A stretch of DNA of 64,000 nt from Calliphora vicina (Eukaryota > Arthropoda > Insecta > Diptera > Calliphoridae): positions 55,962,395 to 56,026,394 of the forward strand of contig NC_088783.1 in the NCBI RefSeq assembly GCF_958450345.1, in the 5' to 3' direction. Each line of letters opens with the position of its first letter. Positions within the stretch are counted from its first letter, which is position 1. The notes below the pieces were generated by a model. The model did not search any database. It was not told the DNA's origin and saw nothing but the letters and a program-made list of their open reading frames with translations. The position numbers and the translations under genes are program-made. Positions 48,790 to 60,315 of this stretch are shown here, one piece after another.

Positions 48790-51420
48790 AAGTGAATTTG
48801 ATAGACTCTTCAAGGAAGTATTTTCATTAGACTGTTCAAAATAGTAACTTTGGTCGACTGCTCAAGACAGTTCTGCCAACTATACAATACAGCGGGTTCG
48901 GTAAACTACAGGCTCAGTGCTCAAAATAGGTCCCTTTATAAACAGTAGAGACAGAGATTTAGTTTGACTGCTCGAAACTGTAACTGTAAGATAGTTTCTT
49001 CGTTTGACAGAAAAATGACACTTCAGTCGAAAGTTTTAGGCAAGAACTTCGTTAGACCGTTCAATGCTTCTGGTGCTACCGACAGTTTAATGAGCGCCTT
49101 CGGCTATTTAAGAGGCTTTATCTGACGGTTAAATTCTACAGGATATTTTTATTATTTACAACAACTACTGTTTTCAACAGTCCACAGTCAAATATTGATG
49201 ATGGTTCATCATCTTAATTCGACTGTAGAAAACATCGACTTTAGACGACCAATTAAAATATATAAAAATATGTAGTACAGTGACTCTACTTAAGACGCTA
49301 TTATATATTAATACACTATATTCGTTCGACTATTCACGATGCCATATTAAAACGGTTTTGATCGATTGCTTAATGAATTAGGTTCTCTCGATATTTTAAC
49401 ACAGTTACTCCGATCGACTGTTCACTAGAGTTTTTGTAAAAATTTTACCGTTAAATAATTACTTTTGCAATTTAATTTAAAAGAACCGAAATGTGCACGT
49501 GATTCTCGTTCTAATAAGATATAAAACACAAAAATTGGTTAAAAATGTTAAAGTTATTAAACAATCGCCAAGCCATTAACGTGCCTCAGGCTACTAGAAA
49601 AAGAAATGTAGGAACAAAATTAACATATTTTAGGAAATAAAATTAAGTAAAAATTTAAAATATATCCATATTTACTTGTATATGAGTTTTTGTCTTCGTA
49701 ACATGGCCAAAAAATTAGTTTTTCTCGAAAATCGCAAAATTTAAATCGCAGGTACGGATATTTTATTTAATACAGCGTCTTCGATCGACTCTTCAAGATA
49801 TGGTCGATCGTTTAAGACAAAGACTTCTTCCACCAGTTCGCTACAGTGAATTCGGTCGGCTATTTTATAAATCATCTTCGTCCGACATCAACACGGTAAC
49901 TTTATTCGACTTTGCCTTCTATAGAATATTCAAGATTATGGCTTTGTTCGATTGCTCAAGACAGTTGGTTTTTCCCACCTTTCCATACTGCGTCTTCGGC
50001 TGACTTTTTAAAAGACACTTATCAGCATCTTCAGTCGACTGTTCAAGATATTGTCTTATTTCGACAGTTGAGAACATCCACTTTAGTCATCTAGTTATGA
50101 CATTGATCTACCTCGTCAATGTATCAGGTTCTACCAGCAACTCATTTCATCCCATTCGGTAGACAGTGAAATGCAGGATTTTCGTACGACTGTTCAATAA
50201 AGTAAATTTAGTCGAGGTCTTTAATCAATTATGCATGATAATGGCTTTGGTCGATTACTAAATATATTGGATTTTTCCGAACTTTCGATTCAGTGTTATC
50301 AACCGAAGATAGCGACTTCAGGCTGCTGTATAAGAAGCAGACTTTGGTCGTCTTTACGTTCAGTACTGCAGGTTCTTCCTACTGTACAATAAAGCGGCTT
50401 CGGTCGACTGTTTAAGCGACTTTGGTCGATAGTTTAATACAACTTCTTCGGTTTAATATATCGTCCTCTTGAGGCTGTTGAGAACATCCAATACACTCGT
50501 CCATTTAGGACAATGAGCGTGATAAACTGTTCGATGTTCAATATAAGGTTCTTCCGGTTTTGTTCACTATTAAATAATGTGTATTCGGTCAACTGTTCCA
50601 GATATTGACTTTGGTCGATTGATCTAGGGAGCAGGATTTTTAGATTTTTCCGTGTCTTTGGCTGCAAACAATGATATTAATCAACTGTTCGGTACAGCAG
50701 GTTATTTCGACTACTCAATACAATGAATTTGATCCACTTTTGCAGATATCGACTTCGTTTGAATGTTGGGAGAAATAAATTTAGTCTGCCGTTTAATACA
50801 GCGACTTTAATCGACTGTTCATAGCAGTAGGTTCATCCGACTGACCAATACAGCATCTTCGCTCCACTATTTAAGATACTGGGACCGATTGATCAATAGA
50901 GCAGGTTCTTCCTATTGTTTTAAACAGCGACTTCGGTTGACTTTTGATGACAGTGTTTCAATGCATTCTGACTGTTTGCCACAATCAAATTTGCGTCATT
51001 AGTAGTGGAAGAGCAAAAAATCTCATATCTAGTAGGAGAGGTTAAGTAAAGACCTCCACCATTTAAAATACCACAAGGAAGGGAAGACTGCAAAGAAAAT
51101 GAAAATAAAATTAAAATTGTTATTATTATTGACTTTAACCAATATATTCGGTCAGCTGTTGCAAACTACAACATAGGCCGAATTTTCAAGCCAGCAATTT
51201 CTGTCTACTGTTTAACACAGATACCCCGGCCGAGTTGTTATTAAAAGGAATTCAGTACAGCGTCTTCTATCAGTTGTTGCGAAAGCTTACATTGGTCGTA
51301 TATCCAAAACTTTTCTCCTCGGACGACAGTGACGTAAAACAAATTCGGTCGACTTTTCACTAAAACGTATTGAACTGCCAATTGTTCAATAAAGCAAACT
51401 ATAGCCCACTTATTTTGATA
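48790..51420. repeat. Degenerate satellite rich in GTCGACTGTTCAA words
   Basis: Variants of 'ttcggtcgactgttcaatac' and 'agcgactttggtcgattg' follow one another at roughly 25-35-bp steps through this stretch. It is interrupted by a dispersed repeat at 49430-49745 and by about 51035-51140. A second block of the same family is in intron 2 (54713-55200). Many small ORFs arise (49800-50003, 50434-50667), but they only reflect the repeat. It is not a gene and not a CRISPR array, because the units are diverged and there are no unique spacers. Confidence 0.75.
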
Positions 51421-52285
51421 CCAATTTTAAAAATAAAACCTCTATCAAGAATTCGATATAATATCATCGTATTCACATCCAATATATTCAATAAACTAAC
51501 TGCTTCTTAATTCCCCGATTAATATTCATATATAAGTAAACTTCATTAAGTAAACCATTTAAGTGACATTAAAATTTTAAAAACAAATCGACCTCCCTTA
51601 TGTACGGTTAATTCGCTATAAAAGTTAATTGTTCTTCCCCATCCAACAATATTTTAATTTCATGAAACACACAAAAAAAAGTGCATTAAATTATAATATG
51701 ACTATTTTAATTCCGGTTTTTTGCTCCAATAATGTGTGTTTTTAACAATCTCATCAATTTATTGAGATTTAATGATTTGTTTATGTATATATCTCGCAAA
51801 CGTACATCCATTAATGTTAAGTCCGAATGTTTATATTGGCTACATTATCGGCCATTGATTTTACATTTGTACATATTCGTACAGGCAGCCACAGAGGCTG
51901 GCAAAAGCCAAAAGCTACTTGCAACAAATAACCAAACATTAATATATACAAAAAAAAACTCGCACACATCCGACAGACGTATGTATATACAATGTCAGAC
52001 AGACAAAAGATAAACAGAAAGACAGACAGACAGACAGACCGACATATGAACTCAATCAGTTGTCAGTACATCATCATCATTTTCGATGTCAATTATATTA
52101 AGTGGAATTCTTTTGCACTGCTCGTATTTCATTTTTTTTTTTCATTTCGTTTTTAATGCCAGCAAGTTGGAAATGGTCCAGCACATTTAATTGCTTAAGA
52201 TATTAAAGAAGACTATTTTTTAATACTATAAGCTTAAGAAATAATAATAATAATAATTTTAATTTAATTTTCTGTTTCTTTGCAG
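51421..52285. other. End of intron 1
   Basis: No element recognised except a GACA-type microsatellite at about 52016-52042 (gacagacagacagacagacc), similar to a mini-me core without its flanks. The intron ends with the tract ttttctgtttctttgcag before 52286. Confidence 0.5.
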
Positions 52286-52509
52286 TCTTCCCCTCCTTGT
52301 GCTCTTTTAAATGGTGGTGGCCTTTTCTTAACCTCCCCTACTACAGACGAGATTTCTTGCTCCTCCACTACTAATGACGTCAATTTGATTGTGGCAAACA
52401 GTCTGAATGCATTAGGAATGCATTCGAATCATCAACAGCATCATCATCAGCAACATACACTTGGACAAACTCAGACACAATTACAGACATTGCCTCAAGG
52501 CTGTAATCG
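52286..52509 (+). CDS. Scgdelta: Sarcoglycan gene, second coding exon
   Basis: A strong acceptor (tctgtttctttgcag, AG 52284-52285) and a consensus donor (AATCG|GTAAGT at 52510) bound 224 bp. Entering in phase 0, it encodes residues 104-177 plus two bases of the next codon (CG, completed to Arg by the first base of the exon at 58776). The peptide is Ser/Thr-rich, then His/Gln-rich (HSNHQQHHHQQHTLGQTQTQ), with no membrane segment or known domain. It continues the low-complexity cytoplasmic extension ahead of the sarcoglycan membrane anchor. Its open phase links both neighbours, which is the main reason for placing it in this gene. Whether all isoforms use it is unknown. Confidence 0.75.
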
Positions 52510-53002
52510 GTAAGTTTATGGCTAAAATATATTTGTACTTGTGTGTAGATATGTATATAAATGTTTTCAGTATTAATGGTTTTGTTTTTTATTTCATTTA
52601 CTCATAGTAATTTCTTTGTTTTTAATTTTATTTTTCAATATGAATTTTTGCTTTAATGACTGCGTTTTTATTTTCTTATTTTATGTGTTGTCATTATTCA
52701 TTAGACCAAGCTACTTGCTACATTTACGGCTACATTTGTTTTCTGTTTATTTCATTTCGTTTATGACTTAAATGTCATAATTAAGTTGCACTCATACGTA
52801 GTTCATAAATTATATTTAATATTCTTTTTTATGAAATTTATTGTGGAAATTTAGTACTTAAAAATACTATAATATTCTATATATAGAGTGATGAAAACTA
52901 TTGCAAAGTGTTGCCAAATTTGTTTTATACCCAAAATTTTACATTATTCTTTTGAAAACTATGATCATTCTTTGAGCAAATATTTTATATAACCTTGACC
53001 TT
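52510..53002. other. Start of intron 2
   Basis: AT-rich, unique-looking sequence. No supported feature. Confidence 0.4.
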
Positions 53003-53721
53003 TTTTATAACCTACACCACCATAGTGGGGAGGGTATAATGCGTTTGTGCAGATGTTTGTAATGCCCAAAAATATTGGTTCTGAGTCGATTAAACGATGT
53101 CAGTCTGGCTGGCTGGCTGGCTGGCTGGTTGGCTGGCTGTCCATGTAAACCTTGTGCGCAGAGTATAGGTCGCAATTTTGAAGATATTTCGATAAAATGT
53201 AGTACATATTATTTTTTCGGCCCAAGGACCGTGCCTATTGAAACTGGCTGAAATCGGTCCATTATTTCACATAGCCTCCATACAAATGTCCTTCCGAAAT
53301 TGGACTTTATCGGTCAGAAATGTTTAATTAATCTATGTATCTACACTAATTTCGCTCCAACTTAGTTTTATATATACAAAATTCATGTCACCAAATTTTG
53401 TTACGATCGGTTCATAATTAGTCATAGCTCCCATATAGACCCGCTTCCGAAAATCACTTTAATGTGCATAAATCTCTTAAAAATGTTGGTATATACACCA
53501 AAAAAAATAAAAAATTTAACATAAATAACACTCATACAGACATAAATCACACGACCTAATTTTTTGGTGATCGGTCCATAATTGATCACAACGCCCATAT
53601 ACGGCCCATTTCGAAAAGCACTCACGAATATAAATTATTGATATTTTAAAAGAAAAATCTCTTTGCTCGTTTACTTGGTGTAGAATATTAGGGCTTGACA
53701 GACCATACTTTCTTACTTGTT
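53003..53721 (-). mobile_element. mini-me-like repeat, family A, copy 5
   Basis: It is the reverse complement of family A. It reads 'ttttataacctacaccacca' and 'ggggagggtataatgcg' at the left and 'ccatactttcttacttgtt' at the right. The core 'ggctggctggctggctgg' is at about 53107-53130. The family-typical phrases 'atcggtccattatttcaca' and 'catagctcccatatagacc' are in order. Confidence 0.75.
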
Positions 53722-53739
53722 ACTACCTTAAGTGTCTTT

Positions 53740-54390
53740 CATTATGCACTTCCTATATTTAAATTTCAACAAAACACAGTATTTGTGAGATATCATCAAC
53801 ATTTTGTATTCTTTTGAAATGCCTAACGATGTCATTATGTGTGGAATATAACATCGTGGATATGTCCACCGAAGTTTTGCTGGGTTGCCGAAATATCCAA
53901 TTTTCCATGACTATGGCGCATGAATCAGGCTGAATTTGACCCATGACATAGGTTTGTTGGGTTTGAGGGTCGATGCTTATTCGCATAGACCTGCGAGTTA
54001 AGAAAAAGTGTAACAGGCTCCAATCGCACGATCACAGTAGCCAGCTCACATCGCCCCCAAGTCAGATGACCATGCCCTCAAATCGCTCATGCATAATGTC
54101 CAATGTGACATCAGGTGTGTGGCAAGTAGTGCCGTCCTGTTCAAACCACATGTCGTTGATATCCTTTTCATCCTATTCAGGCCAGCAGAAGTTGGTTGTA
54201 ATCGACCTACAGCGCTTACCGTTGACGGTGATGACCTGGGCAATGTCGTTCTCAAAGAAATATGGTCCGTTGAGGCCGCCAGCGCAAAATCCACACTAAA
54301 CAGTTACTATTTCCTGATACATTAGATGCTCTTGGATCTCATGTGGATTTTGTTTAGTGATGTACACATTCATTAAGAAATGGACGTTGC
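53740..54390 (-). pseudogene. Tc3-like DDE transposase relic, copy 2
   Basis: Minus-strand translation gives NPHEIQEHLMYQEIVTV (about 54350), GLNGPYFFEND, ITVNGKRCRSI, DMWFEQDGTTCHT with the catalytic Asp of the WFQQDGATCHT motif, SCDWSLLHFFL (family: SCDLTPLDFFL) and VMENWIFR. The order is that of the Tc3-like arthropod transposases. Several stops and at least one frameshift make it dead. The WGYVKS.VYADKP region is degraded. It is better preserved in its middle than the copy at 15905-16440. It abuts the mini-me copy at 53721. Confidence 0.8.
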
Positions 54391-54712
54391 TCGAAAAGAA
54401 CAATCATTTAGATTGAACAAATTTATAATGCTCACGTGTTGCTATACGCTATATCCGAACATGGTGATTTGACATAACAAACAACGACAGATGTACCTTC
54501 AGCATTATGGCTATCAACTGTCAAAGTTCGGAAGTCCCTATTGGAAGACCCTTTACAATAATAAAATTGCAAAAATCTCGTAATATTTCCAACACAAGCG
54601 ATATCAGAGTACTAATGTTGGATACTAGAATATAATATCTTAAAACTTAGCGATTTTGTCTCTATACTTAATTTTTTATTTAGAAACATTTTGCATCTAA
54701 TTGTGATACAAG

Positions 54713-55200
54713 TAAGTGACTTTGGTCGATTGCTCAAGACAGCATTTTGTTTGGATTTTTCAATATTCTCGGCATTGAACAGCTTCTATGGTCGAGTGTT
54801 AAGTACAGCAGGATCCTCCGACTGCTCAATACAATGAACTTGCTATACAATTCAGGGCAGGGTGGACTGTTGAAGGAATTATTTTTAGTCTATCGTTTAT
54901 GATATGCACTTTAATCGACTTTTCTATACAGAAAATTCGGTCGACAGTTTAAGAGACTCCCGCTGTTTTATTCAACAAAATCATTGCGAATTTTAACAGC
55001 TTTTGAAGATGGTGATTTTGGTCCATGGATGGACTGATGACATCAACTTTGATCGTCTACTCAGTACTGCAGGTTCTTCCGACTACTCAATACAGCGAAA
55101 TCCGTCGACCTTTTATGAGACTATAGTTGTTAGTTTAATACAGCGCTTTTCTGCGTCTTCTTTCCACTGTTGGGCGCATCCAACTAAATTGTCAGTTTTA
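54713..55200. repeat. GTCGAC-type degenerate satellite, intron 2 block
   Basis: 'gactttggtcgattgctcaa', 'ggttcttccgactactcaat' and 'gaaatccgtcgacc' repeat with the same words and spacing as 48790-51420. The block ends where the mariner relic begins. Confidence 0.7.
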
Positions 55201-55214
55201 GACAAGAACCATGG

Positions 55215-56235
55215 GCTTTAGCTTTAATTTTGAAACATTTGTACAATATAAATTTATTCAAAGTATTGGCCATTTTTAGTAATGACCTTTTCCCATCTTT
55301 CGAATACTCTATTTTAAAGTGAAGCGTATCCCAGAGAGAACGTTCTGCGTCGATCGAAACAAATAGTAGTCGGACGTGGCACAATCTTCACTATAAAGCG
55401 GATGAAGCAAAATTTCCCATCCAGTTCATTTGAAATTCTTTTAAACAGATATTGCAAAATGTGGCCTAGCGTTGTTATGATGGAATATTACGGTTTCATG
55501 TCTGGCCCCATATTCTTGGTGTTTTCGACCAATGCAAGCTTCAAGCGAATCAGTTGCGTTAGATACTAGTTCCCTGTTATGGTCTGGTCAGATTTCAGCA
55601 ACTCATAATAGAGATTTCAGCAACTAATAATAATTACCTTAGCACCATGGATATTTGGCTTTGGTGTCGATTCAGCTGTTGGGCCGGCTTTACATAGGAT
55701 CTCTTAAATTCGGATTATCGTAATGGATCCATTTTTCATAGCAAGTAACGATTCGATGCAAAAATTATTTTCAAACATCACTTCGGACATGCAGAATCGT
55801 CTTTCAAGGTCTTTCCTCATCAATTCGTATGCTACCCAATTTCCATGCTTTTGGATGAATCCTGCTGCTCGCAAACATTTCGAAATTTCTGTTTTAGTAG
55901 CTGCCAATGGTTTTGCAAGCTCCTGTTGAGTTTGACAACAATTTTCATTGTGTAATGCCTCCAATCTTAAAACTTTGATGGTTGGTCTGGTCGATCTTTG
56001 TCTTCCATATCAAAATCACCACTTCTGAATCGCACAAACCATCTCTCGCACGGTGATACCGATCGAACTCAATCACAATAAGCATTGGTGAGCAATCGGT
56101 GTGCTTCATCAGCATTTTTTTTTCAAATTAAAGAAGTAAAGAAATACTTCGCGCATATGACGCTTTGTTGGTACAAAATTTTACATTTTCGAAGCAAAAC
56201 AAAAAGTTGTTGTTTTCACTATAATGTTCAGTAAC
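55215..56235 (-). pseudogene. mauritiana-like mariner relic, nearly full length
   Basis: On the minus strand, in order, are NADEAHRLLTNAYCD, CERWFVRF, GDFDMEDKDRPDQPSKF, CQTQQELAKPLAATKTEISK, IQKHGNWVAYELMRKDLERR, SDQTITGN, the degraded catalytic HDNA(R)PH region, FERWEKVITKNGQYFE and the 3' tail 'aataaatttatattgtaca'. This is the complete domain order of mariner transposase: helix-turn-helix region, the WVPYEL linker and the DDE core. Stops and frameshifts are scattered through it. It is the paralogue that serves as the empty-site comparison for the split relic at 22930-25260. Terminal repeats not located. Confidence 0.85.
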
Positions 56236-56399
56236 TAAATAATAATAGAGGACAGATATGTACCCATCAAAATGACATATAAGTTATTTTAAATAAAAAC
56301 CGCGTTTAAAATATAAGCCAACTATTCTATATACCGCATTTTTAAATCATGCACTCAATATTTTAATAGCCTATTTTCGTTATAAATTTGTTTCTGAAA

Positions 56400-57078
56400 T
56401 AGCAAATTGCTATTTGGTCAAAATAACTCTTCTCTATAGATTTTGGCTATTTCATCCAAATAGCATCATTACTATAGATGTTGGGTATTTTAGTTCAGAC
56501 ATTTTTATTCTATAGCTAAATAGCATTTTTTATAAAAGTCGGTGATATTTTGAATATTATAATCTTTTCTATAGAATTTTGATGCTATTTTGAAAAATAT
56601 ACCAGCTTTTCTACAGAAAATGTTTGCTAATTAGCCCAAAAAAATTCTATGAAAAATAAAATTTGCTTTTTTCCTATAGAAAATAATTGCGTCTATTATA
56701 TAGAATATTTTAACTATTTTAAAATCTTTGATATTTTTTATATGTTTTTTTGGAATATTAGCAAATATTAGCATCATTTCTATAGCATATTTTCCATAGA
56801 AAATGTTTGATATTTTACAAAATAGCATTTTTTGTTGGTATGTTAACAAATATCATCATTTCTATAGAACTTTTGTTTGACATTTTAGCAAAATATTATC
56901 TTTTCTATAAAAATATATACTATTTTTCCAAAATGTAATATTTTCTATTGACATTTTCTTCTATTTTGAAAATTAGCACATTTTCTATAAAAATTGTTTT
57001 GTATTTTTCCGAAATATTTTCTATAAATAATTTTTGGTCTATTTTTCCAAAATATCATATCAACGTCCTAATATTTCA
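56400..57078. repeat. Satellite of TCTATAGAAAA / 'caaaatagcat' units
   Basis: 'tttctatagaaaat' and 'gctattttgccaaaatagca' variants alternate at about 35-45-bp steps. The array continues beyond the Transib-like element at 57890-58215. Units are diverged. Confidence 0.7.
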
Positions 57079-57083
57079 CAATG

Positions 57084-57805
57084 CACAGTGGTCGGTGCTG
57101 TAAGGAGTCGGCGGCCAAAAATACTTCCAGCAATCAGAATATGTATTTTAAACTTTTGTTTTTATACGATAGCATTTTTGCCAAAATTTTGAAATTTTTT
57201 TGCAATTATAATTTAAGCGTGTTTCTAAATGACTTTCTTTAAATGTGTAGCCCTCATTTTTAATATAGTTTTTCACGACATCCTTCACTTTTCGAGCTTT
57301 TTCAGCATTCTAAGCACCAAATATCAAAAATATGTGAGCGCGAAAGTTTGAAATTATAAGATGTGACTATTGCAAAAACAATTTATAATAAGGACCAAAT
57401 TCATAAAGTAAAAATATTAAAAGTCCGTGGAAAAGAAAAAAACGAACGAACACTAAAAATGACACTGGGCAAATATTAATTTTATAAAAAATACACAAGA
57501 AGCTAAACACATTGTAATTATATTAAAATTAAGTTAATACCTTCCAATTCAATATTCATTTTGATTTTTTTCAAAAAAACATTTTTTATATGGTTTTAAT
57601 TAATTTAAAGTTGCGCTTAATTTTCCACTTTTTCACTCTGCAAAAACCAACTGTCAACATGCTCTCACTTTTGAAGCTATTCTTGAAGAGTTGGAATAAA
57701 ACAACTATAAATATTAATACCTTTTTTTTATAAGAAATAGTGGCATTAGGAGACAAACTTTTCACTTTGTTTTTTTATTTTTGGCCTATGGGATCGACCA
57801 GTGTG
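57084..57805. mobile_element. Transib-like non-autonomous transposon, copy 2
   Basis: It starts CACAGTGGTCGGTGCTGT (57084) and ends GATCGACCAGTGTG (57805), with perfect 5-bp duplications CAATG at 57079-57083 and 57806-57810. It is 722 bp long. Compared with copy 1 it lacks about 430 bp next to the left end (the text jumps from 'aatacttccag' to 'caatcagaatatg'). It also has a replaced segment in the middle, while the right ~390 bp is nearly identical. It inserted in or at the edge of the TCTATAGAAA satellite. No transposase. Confidence 0.85.
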
Positions 57806-57889
57806 CAATGGTTTAAATATGTTGTCATTGACTTTCAAGAAAAAAATTCGTAAATATTATAAAATATTAGGACATTATGATAATATGAC

Positions 57890-58215
57890 ATGAGATCTTG
57901 TGAATTGACCAAATATTTTACCAAAATAGCATCTTTACTCTAAGAAATGCTTGGTATTTTGCCAAAATAGCATCACATCTAGAAACTGTATGCTATTTTG
58001 AAAAATAACATAACTTCTATAGAAAATTTCTGCTATTTTACCAAAATAGCTTATTTCCTATAGAAAATGTTTGCTATTTTGGGTAAATAAAATCCTTTCT
58101 ATAGAAAATGTTTGCTATTTTGCAAAATAGCATATTTTCTAAAGTTTTTTTGTTGCAGTTTTGCCAAAATAGCACATTTTCTAAACAAAGTTTTTGATTT
58201 TTTGTTAAAGTAATA
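57890..58215. repeat. TCTATAGAAAA satellite, continuation
   Basis: Same units as 56400-57078 ('ctatagaaaatgtttgctat', 'ttttgccaaaatagc'), interrupted by the Transib-like insertion and about 80 bp of other sequence. Confidence 0.7.
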
Positions 58216-58775
58216 TTTTTTTTTATAGAAGCGTATTACTAATTCAAAATATGCCTTAATTAGCAATATTCGCGCTAATTCGCAATATTCATATTCGCAA
58301 TATTCAGTCTTATTTTGATTCAATTCTACAAGATTTTCAAAATTATTTTAAAATATTTTTTTTGTTTGTAAAATTATTCTTTCTTATAAATTTACAAATG
58401 TTTGCATTTTGTTTTTATTTTGCAAGTTTTAACCAAATTAAGTAGACATACATAAATATTATTTTCAATTACTAGATATGTAGTATGTATTTTAACTGTT
58501 TGTATTAATAGAATGAATTTTCAAATTAAACCCCGTTAACTGTTTAAATTTTTTTGCATATTATCTATTCTATTTATTTCTAACCTATCCTTGCATTTAA
58601 CCAAAAACAACACCATTTCAACTTCATGAAATAAAAACCTAAATCGATTAACTAAATTCCATCATTAAACCAACCAACCACTATCAAACCAACTTCATCT
58701 CAAAAAAAATAAAAATAATATAATCCAAATATTAAAATAAACCTAACAAAATAAAATAACAAAACTATCCCGTAG
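58216..58775. other. End of intron 2
   Basis: AT-rich, then C/A-rich toward the acceptor ('ccaaccaaccactatc'). The last 60 bases lack a good pyrimidine tract before CGTAG at 58771-58775. Confidence 0.5.
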
Positions 58776-59826
58776 TAAAAGTAATGGTTATGCGATCAAT
58801 GGCACTATACAAACTACCGAAATTCTTTCACAGACTAATGCGCCAACAAACTCTACCACAACTACGGCTACAACTGCAGCAACAACTTCAGATTTGAATA
58901 TTCTACCACAACTAAGGCTGACACCACAACAGCCGAACCAACAGCCAGAACAGCAAACAGCTACGTTTGTATTTACTTCACCCACTTCCACGTTTAAACG
59001 TAAGAAGCAACAACAGTTGTTGAAAGAAGAACAGGAAGTTAAACAACAAAAGCAACAGCAACAAGAACATTATAACAATAACTTGTATAAAATTGGCAAA
59101 AGCCAAGAAAGGCCAATAGGCACCACTGAAAGTGCAACAACCTTAAATGAAGATTATCAATGCAGGACTACAATACAAAGCACAAATAATAGAGGAAGTA
59201 ATTTAACTCCCAAACGACAGTCTCTACTATTGCAGCAACAACGAACCAACAACACAACAACAGCAACAAATGATACAAAGACGGTGATAAACAATAGTTT
59301 AGGTGTTACACTACCAGACACCGTTACATATGCCCCATCATCGTCATCTACATTCACATCTTACATCAGCGGAAACGGAACTTTAAACAGAAACTCTAAC
59401 GGTAACGGATCTACGCGTTTAGCATTCAAAACGCACACACTGCCAGCCATAACAAAAACATCCACCCATTCAACATTCATTACGGATGGTGTGGTGGATT
59501 TGGTGGCGGCTACCAACCGAACAGCAAAATCAAAAGGAATCGCAGGAAAAGGCAGTAACATTAACAGTAACAGCAACAACAACAAACTGTCCGCATCGTG
59601 TAAACGTCGTCAGAAAATGCAAGCCAGCAGTAGTGGCGGCAGTGGTACGACAACAACAGCAAAGGGCAACAGTACTTCTAGTCTAATGGATGACATTGAA
59701 ATGCATTTGGGTTTAATTGGATGGCGCAAAAAGTGTCTGTACACTTTACTTGTGCTGCTAATGCTACTGATAATCATAAACTTAGGACTAACGCTATGGA
59801 TATTGAAGGTCATGGAATTCTCAACG
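58776..59826 (+). CDS. Scgdelta: Sarcoglycan gene, third coding exon: cytoplasmic extension and membrane anchor
   Basis: Residues 178 (completed) to 528 of the joined model. The first ~300 codons are Gln/Thr/Asn/Ser-rich low complexity (EQQTATF, KQQKQQQQE, NSNSNNNK) without known domains. From residue 482 the text becomes typical sarcoglycan: MDDIEMHLGLIGWRKKCLY, a hydrophobic span of about residues 498-521, then LWILKVMEFST. Delta/gamma/zeta-sarcoglycans are single-pass proteins with a short cytoplasmic N-terminus and the same GWRKRCLY and (T/L)WIL(K/R)VM signature. In muscle they join the sarcoglycan-dystroglycan complex at the cell membrane. The donor must be ACG|GTAGGT (59827), since GTAAAG four bases later breaks the frame. 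The acceptor CGTAG is weak. An alternative AAAAG six bases downstream keeps frame. ATG 59686 could start a short isoform. Confidence 0.9.
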
Positions 59827-60315
59827 GTAGGTAAAGGTCTAACGTTATTTTTTTGTATGTAAATTTTTTTCTGTTTTTTTTTCATTTTATTGCATTACAT
59901 ACATTCTTTGATTAGGTATTTTATGAAAAAATAGTAAAGATGAAAATTATATAAACGAGTGCATCTTTCATTCCATGAAAGATTTATAGGAATCTCCACA
60001 AAATTCGCTCCAAATAAGTTTTATACAATATACGTGGAAGTCATGTGACCTAATTTTATGATGATCGGTCCATAATTAGTCATTGCTCCCACATAAGACA
60101 AAATTCCGAAAATCATTTAACGATAATAAGTCTTTTAAAACTGTTGATATCTACACCGAATTAAACACAAATATGTTTCATATAGACATAAATCACACGA
60201 CATAATTATAAAAAAATAGTTAAAATCAGATGGAGAACAAAAATCTGGCGTCATTTTTAATTGTTCATATATCCGAGATATCCAAATTTAAAACTTAAAC
60301 TCAGCTACACCTCCT
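59827..60315. other. Start of intron 3 with mini-me family A fragment
   Basis: 59990-60210 carries inverted family A text ('aaaattcgctccaaataag', 'gatcggtccataattagtca', 'acataaatcacacgac') without ends or core. The rest is unrecognised. Confidence 0.55.

Noticed and set aside
49800..50667. ORFs within the GTCGAC satellite
   Set aside because: Open frames are short and on both strands, with no protein features. They follow from the repeat composition.
59831..59836. Donor GTAAAG four bases after the chosen GTAGGT
   Set aside because: Using it would put the exon at 62574 out of frame and break the EGMGQLKI sarcoglycan match.
59157..59885. Antisense ORFs over the third exon (59157-59357, 59361-59585, 59610-59885) and 58788-58991
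   Set aside because: They are shadows of the CAA/ACA-rich sense coding sequence. Leu/Val-rich translations arise from reading Gln/Asn/Thr codons backward.
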